Positions 19,167 to 29,439 are shown, numbered from the stretch's first letter. The stretch is DNA of 64,000 nt from Bacteroidetes bacterium HGW-Bacteroidetes-10 (GCA_002842695.1 PHDT01000004.1:56410-120409); one strand, 5' to 3'. The notes: generated by a model not told the origin, from the letters alone. Numbers and translations are program-made.

Positions 19167-20528
19167 TTAAATTCTCGCAGATAGTGTTTTGAAGCGAATT
19201 ATAAAGAAAATTGAAGCTGTTAGAAGCCCAAAAGCAAACCCTGACATAAGACCTGCCTCTCCCAGTTTAAATGTAAAACCAAACAGGTAGGCAACAGGCA
19301 GGGAGACAAAGAAATATGATATAACAGCAATTATCATTGGCTTTCTGGTGTCCGTAAGACCGCGCAGAGCGCCCAGTGCTGTTACCTGAAGTCCGTCAAA
19401 AAGCTCAAACAATGCAATTACAAAAAAGATTTTTACGCTTATTGCAATTACCTCCTGATCTGAAGTGAAAAGTGAGGCTATCTCCCTTCCAAACAGAACA
19501 AAAATAAGGGCAGCGCTTCCCATAATTAGAAGTGAGATTTTCATCCCGGCAAATCCATGCTTGCGAACCCCCTCCCTGTCCCTGATGCCAAAAGCATGAC
19601 TTACCAGTATCGTTGAAGCTCCGGCAATTCCGTTTGAAATCATGAATGTAAAGTTTATCATAGTCTGTGCAATCTGGTTAGCTGCAAGTGAAGCAGTGCC
19701 CATCCATCCCATCATTATTGTGATAGCACTTAGAGAAAAGAACTCAATTACCATCTGTCCGGATATAGGAAGGCCAATTTTCGCCAGCTCTCTCTGCTGC
19801 AAAAACGAAAAACGCTCCTTTCCGAAAAACCTCAAAAACCTTTTATAAGAGTGCTTGCAGTAAATTGCAATAATGAATGCAACAGGCATTATTATCCTTG
19901 AGATGAGAGTTGCAATACCTGCTCCGTCAATACCCATTTCAGGTAATCCGCATTTTCCGTAGATAAGGAGATAGTTAAGAAGGATGTTTATTGCATTTGA
20001 ACCCAGTGTTATATACATGGCAATTTTAGTATTGCCAATGCCCTCAAGGAACTGCTTGAAGGTGAAAAAAATCATTAGAGGGATAATTGAAAGAGAGACC
20101 AGAAGGTAGTAATTGTCTGCCAGTCTTGTAACCTCAGCTGGTTGCCCCATCAGCGGCAGCAGTGGCATAATCGCTGCCAGAACTCCAAACAGAAAAACCG
20201 AAAAAAGAGAATTAATGAGAAGAGAGTTCTGAAAGTATTGAGAGACTTTTCTGAACTCGCCTCTTGACCAGAACTGTCCGGCCAGCGGAGTAAGTCCAAT
20301 TGATAAACCAATTCCCAGAACCATTACGTTCATGATGATTGCACCAGCCAAAGATACTGCAGCAAGCGGAGCTGCTCCCAGCCTTCCAACCATTATGCTG
20401 TCTGCAATCTGTACCACAGACTGTCCCGCAAGAGAGAGGATGACAGGAGTGGCAATAACTAAATTTCGTTTGTAGTAATTAGGGCTCAAAAGGTTAAAAT
20501 TAGTAATCAAATTCAATAAATATGTCAC
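19167..20528 (-). CDS. MATE family multidrug exporter
   Basis: 453 aa, 12-TM pattern, GQSVVQIADSIMVGRLGAAPLAAVSLAG. Confidence 0.93.
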   Translation of the reverse strand: MTYLLNLITNFNLLSPNYYKRNLVIATPVILSLAGQSVVQIADSIMVGRLGAAPLAAVSLAGAIIMNVMVLGIGLSIGLTPLAGQFWSRGEFRKVSQYFQNSLLINSLFSVFLFGVLAAIMPLLPLMGQPAEVTRLADNYYLLVSLSIIPLMIFFTFKQFLEGIGNTKIAMYITLGSNAINILLNYLLIYGKCGLPEMGIDGAGIATLISRIIMPVAFIIAIYCKHSYKRFLRFFGKERFSFLQQRELAKIGLPISGQMVIEFFSLSAITIMMGWMGTASLAANQIAQTMINFTFMISNGIAGASTILVSHAFGIRDREGVRKHGFAGMKISLLIMGSAALIFVLFGREIASLFTSDQEVIAISVKIFFVIALFELFDGLQVTALGALRGLTDTRKPMIIAVISYFFVSLPVAYLFGFTFKLGEAGLMSGFAFGLLTASIFFIIRFKTLSARI

Positions 20529-20616
20529 ATATTCCTAACAAAAATCAAAAAAATATTACGATTATTAAAATATTATTTTATATTTGTATTACAAAAGTGG
20601 TTGCAAAAGTCACTAT

Positions 20617-20663
20617 GATGGCAAGAACAGAAAATTGGGGGTTAGTTTTCTGTTCTTGCCATC
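20617..20663 (-). terminator. Large perfect hairpin, 18-bp stem / 11-nt loop
   Basis: gatggcaagaacagaaaa-N11-ttttctgttcttgccatc, downstream of the SIMPL-domain gene. Confidence 0.5.
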
Positions 20664-20679
20664 TCTCTTTTTACCCAAT

Positions 20680-21369
20680 CTATTTAAGACTGAATCTCAC
20701 ATAAATTGTGTGTTCAACCCGGATCTTTTCGAAGTCGGGTGTAATGCTCTCTTCCGAATCCTGGGCAGTTAATGCCATCTTCTCCTGTCTGGCATATCTG
20801 ACAATTACATTTGTATTGTCATAGCTTTGAAAGTAAATTGCTTTGTCAATTTCCCTGCCCAGTGCACCTGCTATTGCATCCGCCTGTTTTCTTGCCTTGA
20901 GAGCAGCCATTTTCATAACCTCTTCCTTTACTCTCTCAACATCTGAAAGCCCGGTTTTAATCACACTTATATTAGATATACCCGCAGTTTCAAGCGATGC
21001 GAACACCTTTGCCATAAGCTCAGCAGATGATACTTTAAGCTGATATCTCTTTTCTGCCATGATCTGGTCCTTGCGCAGAATGTACTTTTGATAAAAGCCG
21101 GTCATATCAGAAACGGAGAGGTTTTTCTCAACATCAATTCCAAGCTCCCTCAGTTTCTTAATCATATCTTTTTCCTGCTTTTCAACAGAGATCTTTCCTT
21201 TGTTCTCCTTCTCACTAATAGTAACTGAGAGGAATATTTCATCGGGTACAACCTCTGTTTCTGCACGAGTAGTAACTTCGACATAGTTGATTTCCAGAAA
21301 ATTCTTCTCCTGTGCTCCGGCAATTCCCGAAATGAGGAATGCCAAAGTGATGATAAACAGCTTTTTCAT
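20680..21369 (-). CDS. SIMPL (DUF541) domain secreted protein
   Basis: 229 aa, signal peptide, VTTRAETEVVPDEIFLSVTISEKE ... KARKQADAIAGALG. Confidence 0.85.
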   Translation of the reverse strand: MKKLFIITLAFLISGIAGAQEKNFLEINYVEVTTRAETEVVPDEIFLSVTISEKENKGKISVEKQEKDMIKKLRELGIDVEKNLSVSDMTGFYQKYILRKDQIMAEKRYQLKVSSAELMAKVFASLETAGISNISVIKTGLSDVERVKEEVMKMAALKARKQADAIAGALGREIDKAIYFQSYDNTNVIVRYARQEKMALTAQDSEESITPDFEKIRVEHTIYVRFSLK

Positions 21370-21419
21370 ATTGATATACTATTATTTAATTATAGTTCTC
21401 CTAACTCCAAGCATAAATT

Positions 21420-21456
21420 GTACCAAATAGTTGATACATTTTTTTATCTTTGGTAC
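21420..21456 (+). promoter_or_regulatory. AraC-regulator promoter with inverted repeat GTACCAAA-N21-TTTGGTAC overlapping TATCTTTG
   Basis: 8-bp perfect arms (21420-21427, 21449-21456); -7 element 21445-21452 is 20 nt before ATG 21473. Confidence 0.5.
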
Positions 21457-21472
21457 GAGCAAAATAACTATC

Positions 21473-22642
21473 ATGTATAAGGACATTGTTGTGTTATTGC
21501 CCATGTTTGTATGCCTTTTCTGGGCAATCGCGCTTTATTCGGTACATCGGAGGGGAGAATTCACAAGGCTTTCTCTCGCAATATTCATGACTGTATCCTT
21601 TATCCTCTATTTTTCACATGCAGTTTATTTTTACGGATATCTTGACCTCTATGCAGTAATTGATCCGGCCTATACTTTTGCTTCATTATCTGTCTACCCT
21701 CTGTTTTATATATATGTTAGGATGCTCTCAAAAGACGAAACTCTTGAGCCGGCGGTTATCTTCACTCTCTTCCCTGCTCTTTTTTTTGGACTGGCACTTG
21801 CTCTTATATACTCAATGCTGGAGCCGATAGAACTCGACTCAATAATTAATGAATATCTTTACAGAGAGGAGGTTCAGTACGAATACACAATGCTGGGCCG
21901 GATTGCAATAGGAACAATAAAGGCTGGCAGAATTGTTTTTATTCTCCAGATTGCTCCCTTTGTCTACTACTGCCGCAGGGATATATCTGCATATAACCGT
22001 CTGATTGGAGAGTATTATTCCTCGGTTGAGGGAAGAGATCTGACATGGGTTAGCAAGATGACCACAGTATTGTTTCTGACAGCTATTTTCTCAATGATTT
22101 CAGGAATTATTGGACGCAGCTTTTTCTCGCAGGCAGATTATCTGATTTTTATTCCATCACTGATATTCAGCTCAATGCTTTTTTCAATCGGTTTTTTGGG
22201 TTTCCGGCAAGCATTTACAATCAAGGATTATCGAAAAGAGGTATCTTCAAGAGAAAATCATAAAGAGACAGGTCTTAACCTTCAGGATAAAACGAGGGAA
22301 AAAATAAAGAGTGACCTTGTTGTTCTGTTTGAGGAGAAAGAGTATTACAGAAAAACCGATTTAAGAATTACAGATGTATCATCTGTACTTGGTACAAACA
22401 GGTCATACGTTTCGAGTATTGTCAATGTTGATTACGATTCAACTTTCTCTGATTACGTTAATAAATACAGAGTCGAATATGCCAAAAAGCTTTTGCTGGA
22501 TAAGAAGAATCACGTACTTGATTACGTCGCAGAGGAGTCTGGATTTGCATCGGTTAATTCACTTTTAAGGGCTTTTAAAAAGGAGACATCTCTCACTCCG
22601 GGGCAATTTCGTGCTTCAGGCAAAATTTCGGTTGGAGATTAA
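21473..22642 (+). CDS. Multi-TM protein with C-terminal AraC-type HTH
   Basis: About 7 hydrophobic segments then DYVNKYRVEYAKKLLLDKKNHVLDYVAEESGFASVNSLLRAFKKETSLTPGQFR. Confidence 0.88.
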   Translation: MYKDIVVLLPMFVCLFWAIALYSVHRRGEFTRLSLAIFMTVSFILYFSHAVYFYGYLDLYAVIDPAYTFASLSVYPLFYIYVRMLSKDETLEPAVIFTLFPALFFGLALALIYSMLEPIELDSIINEYLYREEVQYEYTMLGRIAIGTIKAGRIVFILQIAPFVYYCRRDISAYNRLIGEYYSSVEGRDLTWVSKMTTVLFLTAIFSMISGIIGRSFFSQADYLIFIPSLIFSSMLFSIGFLGFRQAFTIKDYRKEVSSRENHKETGLNLQDKTREKIKSDLVVLFEEKEYYRKTDLRITDVSSVLGTNRSYVSSIVNVDYDSTFSDYVNKYRVEYAKKLLLDKKNHVLDYVAEESGFASVNSLLRAFKKETSLTPGQFRASGKISVGD

Positions 22643-22714
22643 TAGTCCTCCCATTTTATAACTTTTTTATTTCAATTTGTAATGCTATTTATAAGGCTTA
22701 GTATCAGGCTTTAT

Positions 22715-22736
22715 CAATAGTGTAATTATACTATTG
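22715..22736. promoter_or_regulatory. Near-perfect 22-bp palindrome upstream of the susCD pair
   Basis: caatagtgtaattatactattg, one mismatched base pair. Confidence 0.4.
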
Positions 22737-22906
22737 TTTTGTAGATGGTGTATGGTTTATGTAATATTTTCAATTTTCTTTTTCAGGCCTTGAAAAGTTT
22801 GACAATGATACCGAATGATTAAAAAGTAATTTAAAAAATCAATCAAAATGAGCCATTTTTTAAAAAATTATTTACGATTCGTTATGAGAACTATCATTTA
22901 AAAAAA

Positions 22907-22936
22907 TTTGCATTGTCAGATATTTTCTTAAATTTG
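22907..22936 (+). promoter_or_regulatory. Bacteroidota promoter for the SusC-like gene
   Basis: TTTG (22907-22910)-N18-TAAATTTG (22929-22936), 57 nt before ATG. Confidence 0.65.
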
Positions 22937-22993
22937 TTACACCTTTTGGCGAAAAAGGTCACCTAAATTTCAAACTAAACTAAAAACTGTTTT

Positions 22994-25900
22994 ATGAATG
23001 TAAAAGAGCATTTAAAAAGAGTCAGCAAGCTATTTGCTCTGACTTTGCTGCTCCTCTTCGCAGGAGTCTGTTCATGGGCACAGGTACGCGTTACCGGTAA
23101 GGTAATTGACGTAAATGGTCAGCCATTGGGTTTTGTAACCGTTGTTATTAAGGGCACAACAACTGCCACTAATACTGCAGAAAACGGTACATTTACCTTC
23201 CCCAACACTCCGGCAAACGGAGCACTTATCGTTAGTTCAATCGGTTACAAAACCCAGGAAGTTCTTCTTAACGGAAGAGCTTATGTTGAAGTAGTTCTTC
23301 TAGAGGACGCAATCAGCATTGATGAGCTTGTCGTAACTGCATTGGGCATTTCGCGTGAGAAAAAAGCCCTTGGTTACGCCGTTCAGGACGTAAAGGGCGA
23401 CGAACTGCAGAAAGTTCGTACATCGAATGTAGTTTCTGCTCTTTCCGGCCGTGTTGCCGGTGTGCAGGTAGCAGCCTCATCCGGACAGATGGGTGGTGGT
23501 GCGAAAATCAACGTTCGTGGTAACACCTCACTTACCGGTAACAACCAGCCTTTGTTTGTTGTTGACGGTATTCCAATCAGCAACGCCGACTATTCTTACG
23601 GTGCAACCGGTGGTGGTGGATACGACATGGGTAACCTTGCCGGCGACCTTAACCCGGATGATATCGAGTCAATGTCTGTTCTTAAAGGTGCATCTGCTAC
23701 AGCCCTTTACGGTTCAAGAGCAGCAAACGGTGTTGTAATGGTTACAACTAAAAAAGCTAAATCGGCTCAAAAAACTTTCGGTGTGAGCATTAACTCATCC
23801 GTTTCCATTGATCAGGCAGCCTACATGCCACAACTGCAACAATTGTATGGTGGTGGTTTCGTTTACGAAGGTACCGGCACACTAGACGGCTTCCTCGCTG
23901 CTAATATCGGTGGTAAAACCTACAGACTGGTTGACTATGCTACAGACGAAAGCTGGGGACCAAAATATGATCCTAATATGAAAGTTCTGCACTGGAACGC
24001 ATTCGATGAGTGGGATACCGCAAACTACCTGGTTGAGAGACCTTGGGTTTACCCTAAGAATGACTACAAAACTTTCTTCCAGAATGGTGTTAACTACACA
24101 AACAACATCCAGTTCTCTAAAGGAAGCGAAGATGGAACATTCAGACTTTCGTACACAAACAGCGAAATCACAGGTATCACTCCAAACAGTAAACTCAGCA
24201 GAAACACAGTAAGTTTCAGCGGTACTGCCAAGATGAACAAATACCTGGATATGTGGGCTACAGCCAACTATGTTCATAATAAAGCCACAGGTCGTCCTGA
24301 GACAGGATACGGTGACAGAAACCCTATCCAGAAAATGTGGCAGTGGTCACAGACTCAGATTGACTATGCAGACATGAAAGCATACCTCAATCCGGACGGA
24401 ACTCAGCGTACATGGAACAGAACATCTTGGGATGATTCAACTCCTATGTATACAGACAACCCTTACTGGTCTGCTTACAAGAACTATCAGAATGACCGCA
24501 GAAATCGTCTTTACGGTAATGCAGGTATGAATCTTAAACTAACAGACTGGCTTAAACTTACCGGCCGTGTGGGTGTTGACTATTTCAGCCTTGCAATGGA
24601 AGAGAGATTTGCTGTTGGTTCACAGGCTACATCTGAGTACTATCTTGACAATCGCGAAGCCCTTGAAGTAACTTCAGAGGTATTTGCAAACTTCAACAAG
24701 AGGTTTATGAATGACAAGATGGGTATCTCTGCTCTTATTGGTGCTGCAAGTTCAGACAGACAGTCATGGAGAACAGGAGGTATCACAGTTGGCGGTCTGG
24801 TAATTCCTGGCCTTTACAACCTGTCAAACTCACAGACTAAAGCTACTACATACGATAATAAATCTCACAAGAGAATTAATTCTGTATTCGGAAACATTAC
24901 TTTTGACTACAATCAGTTGATTTATGTTGACCTTACAGCAAGAAATGACTGGTCTTCTACACTTCCTGCAGGAAACCGCTCATATTTCTATCCATCAGTA
25001 AACGTTAGTGCTGTTCTTACATCAATTGATGCACTTAAAGAACTTAGCTGGCTTAACTTTGCTAAACTAAGAGGAGGCTGGGCACAGGTAGGTAACGATA
25101 CAGATCCGTACAACCTCGAATCCTATTACGCAGCTTCAACAGGCGGCGGATTTGGAAGTAACCCTCGTTACAATCCTCCAACAACTATGTCAAACCCATT
25201 CCTTAAACCTGAGTCGACTAAATCATGGGAAGTTGGTATTGAGGCTCGTTTGCTGGATAACAGAGTAGGATTTGACGTATCTTATTATCAGAAAGATACA
25301 TATGATCAGATTGTTCCTGTAATGGTATCAGGCGCAACAGGTTATGCAAGTATGTATATCAACTCAGGTCAGATGACCAATAAAGGTATAGAGGTTACTC
25401 TCAACCTTACTCCTGTTAAGATGAACGACTTTACATGGGATATGCAATTTAACGTTGCTACTCTTAAAAACCAGGTTGTTTCAATTGCAGAAGGTCTGGA
25501 CTACCTGAATCTTCAAAATGCTCCTTTCCGTGTTAAGTCTGGTGCATTCAGAGGTGCTTCATACCCTGTTATATATGGTACAGGTTATGTTTATGACGAT
25601 GCCGGAAATAAGCTGATTAACTCGGCAAACGGTTATTATTCTGCAACTCCAATTAAACCAATTGGTAATGCTACTCCTGACTTTACTGCCGGTATGACAA
25701 ATACATTTAACTTCAAAGGTTTTGATGTAAGTGTTCTCATCGATATGCAAAGAGGCGGACATATGTACTATACATCACATATGTGGGGTATGTACTCAGG
25801 TCTACTTGAGGAAACAGCTATCCAGGATGGCAAGGACATTCGTGAAAATGGTGTCCTGATTGAAGGTTACTATGGTAAATACGATGCCGCAACTAAGAAA

Positions 25901-26263
25901 TTTGTATACACAGATGCAACCGGTGCTGTAACAACAACACCTGTTAAGAATACAAAGGTGCTTGGTGCTGAGGCTTATGGTGCATACCACTATGACAGGA
26001 ATGATGAGCAGAACGTGTTTGATACAGATTATATCAAACTTCGCGAGGTTCGTCTTGGTTATACTATTCCTTCTAAATTCACAGGTCCTATCAAACAGCT
26101 CCGTATCTCTGCCTATGGCCGTAATCTGGCAATCTGGGGAGAAGCTACCAAGCACTTTGATCCTGAATATCTGCAAATGGCCGGATCCAACGCTCAGGGT
26201 ATTGAGGGTGGTTATATTCCATCAACAAGATCTTATGGTTTCAGTCTAAGCTTTAACTTTTAA
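22994..26263 (+). CDS. SusC/RagA-type TonB-linked outer membrane protein
   Basis: 1089 aa, CarboxypepD_reg-like domain, DELVVTALGISREKKALGYAVQ, INVRGNTSLTGNNQPLFVVDGIPI, SLSFNF terminus. Confidence 0.96.
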   Translation: MNVKEHLKRVSKLFALTLLLLFAGVCSWAQVRVTGKVIDVNGQPLGFVTVVIKGTTTATNTAENGTFTFPNTPANGALIVSSIGYKTQEVLLNGRAYVEVVLLEDAISIDELVVTALGISREKKALGYAVQDVKGDELQKVRTSNVVSALSGRVAGVQVAASSGQMGGGAKINVRGNTSLTGNNQPLFVVDGIPISNADYSYGATGGGGYDMGNLAGDLNPDDIESMSVLKGASATALYGSRAANGVVMVTTKKAKSAQKTFGVSINSSVSIDQAAYMPQLQQLYGGGFVYEGTGTLDGFLAANIGGKTYRLVDYATDESWGPKYDPNMKVLHWNAFDEWDTANYLVERPWVYPKNDYKTFFQNGVNYTNNIQFSKGSEDGTFRLSYTNSEITGITPNSKLSRNTVSFSGTAKMNKYLDMWATANYVHNKATGRPETGYGDRNPIQKMWQWSQTQIDYADMKAYLNPDGTQRTWNRTSWDDSTPMYTDNPYWSAYKNYQNDRRNRLYGNAGMNLKLTDWLKLTGRVGVDYFSLAMEERFAVGSQATSEYYLDNREALEVTSEVFANFNKRFMNDKMGISALIGAASSDRQSWRTGGITVGGLVIPGLYNLSNSQTKATTYDNKSHKRINSVFGNITFDYNQLIYVDLTARNDWSSTLPAGNRSYFYPSVNVSAVLTSIDALKELSWLNFAKLRGGWAQVGNDTDPYNLESYYAASTGGGFGSNPRYNPPTTMSNPFLKPESTKSWEVGIEARLLDNRVGFDVSYYQKDTYDQIVPVMVSGATGYASMYINSGQMTNKGIEVTLNLTPVKMNDFTWDMQFNVATLKNQVVSIAEGLDYLNLQNAPFRVKSGAFRGASYPVIYGTGYVYDDAGNKLINSANGYYSATPIKPIGNATPDFTAGMTNTFNFKGFDVSVLIDMQRGGHMYYTSHMWGMYSGLLEETAIQDGKDIRENGVLIEGYYGKYDAATKKFVYTDATGAVTTTPVKNTKVLGAEAYGAYHYDRNDEQNVFDTDYIKLREVRLGYTIPSKFTGPIKQLRISAYGRNLAIWGEATKHFDPEYLQMAGSNAQGIEGGYIPSTRSYGFSLSFNF

Positions 26264-26282
26264 TTAATAGGAGATGCTATTT

Positions 26283-27830
26283 ATGAATACAATAAAAAAA
26301 CTGATTTTTGCGCTTCTGGCACTTCCTGTTTTATTAACAGGCTGTGACAAGAACTTTGACGAGATCAACACAAGCCCCAACTCCACTACAAGCGTGCCTA
26401 CACCTTACATCATGACCTATGCGCAGCGCGAACTTGGATTCTACCTGTATGATGTATGGCGTTCAGGCCGCCAGTCAAGCATTGCTTGCCAGCACCTTGC
26501 ACAAAGAAACTACACTTCAGAAGACAGGTACTTGTTCAGACAAGAGGTTACCGATGGATTCTTCAGGAATACTTACTTCATCAACCAGAGCTTCCAGGAT
26601 ATCATCAACCTCAACACAAACGAGGCTTCAAAAGGTGATATGGCAGCATATGGAGATAACGCTGTTCAGATTGCTACAGCAAAGCTTATGCAAATCTGGT
26701 CTATTCAACTTCTTGCTGAGACATTTGGTGATGTTCCATACACTGAAGCATGGAAACCTGCAGAAATTGTAATGCCAAAATATGACAAACAAAGTGAACT
26801 ATTCCCTAAGCTTCTTGCAGATGCAAAAACAGCTGTTGATGCTCTTAAAGCAGCCAGCAAGGGTTGGACACAAGGTGATATCATTTACAAAGGAGATCTT
26901 AGCAAATGGATTAAATTTGGTAACTCAATCAGACTAAGACTGGTTGTACGTATGTCAAAGAATAAATCTGACTGGAAAACTGTAGCTCAGGGCATTATCG
27001 CAGAAGGTGTAATGGCCTCAAATGCAGACAATGCAATTGTTAAGTTCACAGGAGCTGGTGCTCCTAACGAGGCTCCTTTCTACAATGGTTTCATTGTATC
27101 AAAGAGAAACGACTTTACAATTACAAAGCAATTTGCAGATCTGCTAAAGGGTGTTAATGACACAGACAAAGGTTATACAAATCCGTTCGGAGTTGAGGAC
27201 CCAAGGTTCAAAGTGTATATTGGAGAAGCTAACTACGACACAGGAAGAAAGATGGGTGTTCCTTACGGAATGCTTGATGCTGCAACCGGTGCTTTCGTTA
27301 ATGCAAACTCTGCAGAGGTTATCAACTATACAAGAACTCCTACTCCTCTTATCATTCAGGCAGGTTTCTGGTCTACTTTCCTTGATTATCCTACAGTTTG
27401 CTTCCTTAAAAGTGAAGTTAACGACTTTGATAAAGCAAACCTGGAGGCAGGTATCAGAGCATCTCTCGCTATGTGGGGTGCAACAGTTGACGAGGCATAC
27501 ATAACTGCAGTTCTTGCAAAATATGATGCAGCAACAACTGAAGGAAAGAAAGAGATAGTTCTTACTCAGAAATACATCCACCTCTTCATGCAGGGATTCG
27601 AAGCATGGGCTGAGTACCGCAGAACAGGATATCCTAAATCGATTGTTAAACCTGGCGAGGTTACCTATAATGGTGTTACTTTCGTTACAGCTAATGCAAC
27701 CGGTACAGATATCGTTCCACGTCTCAAGTATGACACTAACGAGTATACTCTCAACAAAGCTAATGTAGAGGCTGCAGCTACCAGTATTGGTGGTGACGCT
27801 TACACTACTAAACTTTGGTGGGCTAAATAA
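26283..27830 (+). CDS. SusD/RagB-like lipoprotein
   Basis: LPVLLTGC lipobox, FDEINTSPNSTT, adjacent to SusC. Confidence 0.94.
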   Translation: MNTIKKLIFALLALPVLLTGCDKNFDEINTSPNSTTSVPTPYIMTYAQRELGFYLYDVWRSGRQSSIACQHLAQRNYTSEDRYLFRQEVTDGFFRNTYFINQSFQDIINLNTNEASKGDMAAYGDNAVQIATAKLMQIWSIQLLAETFGDVPYTEAWKPAEIVMPKYDKQSELFPKLLADAKTAVDALKAASKGWTQGDIIYKGDLSKWIKFGNSIRLRLVVRMSKNKSDWKTVAQGIIAEGVMASNADNAIVKFTGAGAPNEAPFYNGFIVSKRNDFTITKQFADLLKGVNDTDKGYTNPFGVEDPRFKVYIGEANYDTGRKMGVPYGMLDAATGAFVNANSAEVINYTRTPTPLIIQAGFWSTFLDYPTVCFLKSEVNDFDKANLEAGIRASLAMWGATVDEAYITAVLAKYDAATTEGKKEIVLTQKYIHLFMQGFEAWAEYRRTGYPKSIVKPGEVTYNGVTFVTANATGTDIVPRLKYDTNEYTLNKANVEAAATSIGGDAYTTKLWWAK

Positions 27831-27850
27831 ACATTTTTAGTATTAGTTTA

Positions 27851-27884
27851 GAGAGGCTGTCAATTTTGGCAGCCTCTTTTTTTG
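27851..27884 (+). terminator. Rho-independent terminator after SusD
   Basis: gaggctgtc-aatttt-ggcagcctc then ttttttt. Confidence 0.85.
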
Positions 27885-27902
27885 TCTAATTAATTAACAT
27901 AT

Positions 27903-27966
27903 CAGCAAAGCACAGAACTGCAACGCATTTTTTCTTAACGCGACTTTGCAGTTCTGTGCTTTGCTG
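27903..27966. repeat. Long inverted repeat, 21-bp perfect stem, 22-nt loop
   Basis: cagcaaagcacagaactgcaa-N22-ttgcagttctgtgctttgctg. Confidence 0.9.
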
Positions 27967-28045
27967 TATGATTAACAGAAATTTTAAATAAAAAGAGACT
28001 GGGTTGAAAAATTGATAGCCTCACAAAATTTGAGTAACTTGGTGG

Positions 28046-28073
28046 TAGGGTATTTTTATTAATAAACGGTTTA
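28046..28073 (+). promoter_or_regulatory. Candidate ECF-sigma promoter TAGGGTA-N14-CGGTTTA
   Basis: Same bipartite motif and spacing as 31877-31904; upstream of the ECF sigma gene. Confidence 0.6.
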
Positions 28074-28092
28074 ATTTCAAAAGCAGTACAAA

Positions 28093-28578
28093 TTGGGAAA
28101 AGAGGAGTTTAAAAGGCTTTTTGATACACATTTTGACGCAATCAGACGCTATCTCTATTACCGTTGTTCGGACACGGAACTGGCATCTGATGTTGCACAG
28201 GATCTCTTTACCCGAATTTGGGAAAAACAGATGGATATTGATCCATTGAAAGACAAGGCTTTGCTTTATAAAATGGCTTCCGATATGATTGTCTCCAAGT
28301 TCAGAAGGAAGAAAATTGAAATGAACTACGCAGGTTCAATTGTGTTCACCAACGATGACTCCTCTGTTTCTGATCAAGTAGAATATGAGGAACTTGCAAG
28401 AAAGTACTCCAGCACTCTTGTCAAAATGCCTGAAAAGCAGCGAACGGCATATATGATGAGCCGGGAAGAGAGTCTAAAGTACAGTGAAATAGCAGAGAGG
28501 CTTAACATTAGTGTAAAGGCTGTAGAAAAAAGAATGGCAGGTGCTCTGGAATTATTAAGGCGAGAATTATCAATCTAA
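28093..28578 (+). CDS. ECF sigma-70 factor (FecI-like)
   Basis: 161 aa, FKRLFDTHFDAIRRYLYYRCSDTELASDVAQDLFTRIWE; MSREESLKYSEIAERLNISVKAVEKRMAGALELLR; TTG start. Confidence 0.92.
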   Translation: MGKEEFKRLFDTHFDAIRRYLYYRCSDTELASDVAQDLFTRIWEKQMDIDPLKDKALLYKMASDMIVSKFRRKKIEMNYAGSIVFTNDDSSVSDQVEYEELARKYSSTLVKMPEKQRTAYMMSREESLKYSEIAERLNISVKAVEKRMAGALELLRRELSI

Positions 28579-28591
28579 CGGAATTGCAACA

Positions 28592-29437
28592 ATGAAAGGG
28601 GAATTTAAAATAGAACCCAAATGGAAGCGAAGCAGCGAAGAGGTCTGGACAGATCGCTTTGAGCAGCTTACTTCAGCTGCAGTTAGTCAAGTAGATGAAA
28701 AGGGGAGAGATTCACGGAGGGTGAGGCTCCCGGATTTCCGGGGCTATGCTTTGTATTATGCAGCTGCTGCAGTAATTATTATGCTTCTGATCCCTTTAAT
28801 GTATACCAAAAATATATCGGCCTCCCGGGGGGAGCATCTTTCGTATGTGCTTCCTGACGGATCTCAGGTTACAATCAATGCAGAGAGCAAATTGTCCTTT
28901 AAACCTCTGGTATGGTTTATATCAAGAGGGGTGAAAATGGATGGAGAGGTTCTTTTTGAAGTTAAGAAGGGTTCCGGTTTTACTGTGAAGAGCAGTAACG
29001 GCAACGTAAGGGTTCTTGGGACAACATTTAATGTTATTTCAAGAGACTCAAGATTTGAGGTTGCCTGTATAGAGGGAAGAGTTGAAGTGAGTACAAAGGC
29101 AGGAGAAGTTGAAAGGCAAAAGGTTGTAATATCCTCTGGAGAGGGAGTTGAGCTGAAGGAGAGAGAGGGGCTGATGAACATATCTCAGGAGAAGGTTGTT
29201 TCAAGTATATCTTGGAGAGGAGGAAATTTCTATTTCACTTCTGTATCTTTGCAGGTAGTTGTTGATGAAATTGCGAGACAGTACAATGTGGAGATTGAAC
29301 TTGCAGATATGGAGGAGATGATATATACAGGAAACTTCTCAGGTCAAACTTCTCTTGAAGAGGTTCTGGACATTGTATCAATTCCGTTTTCTCTGAAGAT
29401 TGAAAAAACAGAAAAAGGTTATATCCTTTACAGATAG
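28592..29437 (+). CDS. FecR-family anti-sigma factor
   Basis: One TM, LPDGSQVTINAESKLSF, VLGTTFNVISRDSRFEVACIEGRVEV. Confidence 0.93.
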   Translation: MKGEFKIEPKWKRSSEEVWTDRFEQLTSAAVSQVDEKGRDSRRVRLPDFRGYALYYAAAAVIIMLLIPLMYTKNISASRGEHLSYVLPDGSQVTINAESKLSFKPLVWFISRGVKMDGEVLFEVKKGSGFTVKSSNGNVRVLGTTFNVISRDSRFEVACIEGRVEVSTKAGEVERQKVVISSGEGVELKEREGLMNISQEKVVSSISWRGGNFYFTSVSLQVVVDEIARQYNVEIELADMEEMIYTGNFSGQTSLEEVLDIVSIPFSLKIEKTEKGYILYR

Positions 29438-29439
29438 AT

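Noticed and set aside
20530-20600. AT-rich stretch upstream of the MATE gene as an origin-like or phage attachment region
   Set aside because: Short, no DnaA boxes or repeats recognised; typical promoter-type AT richness.
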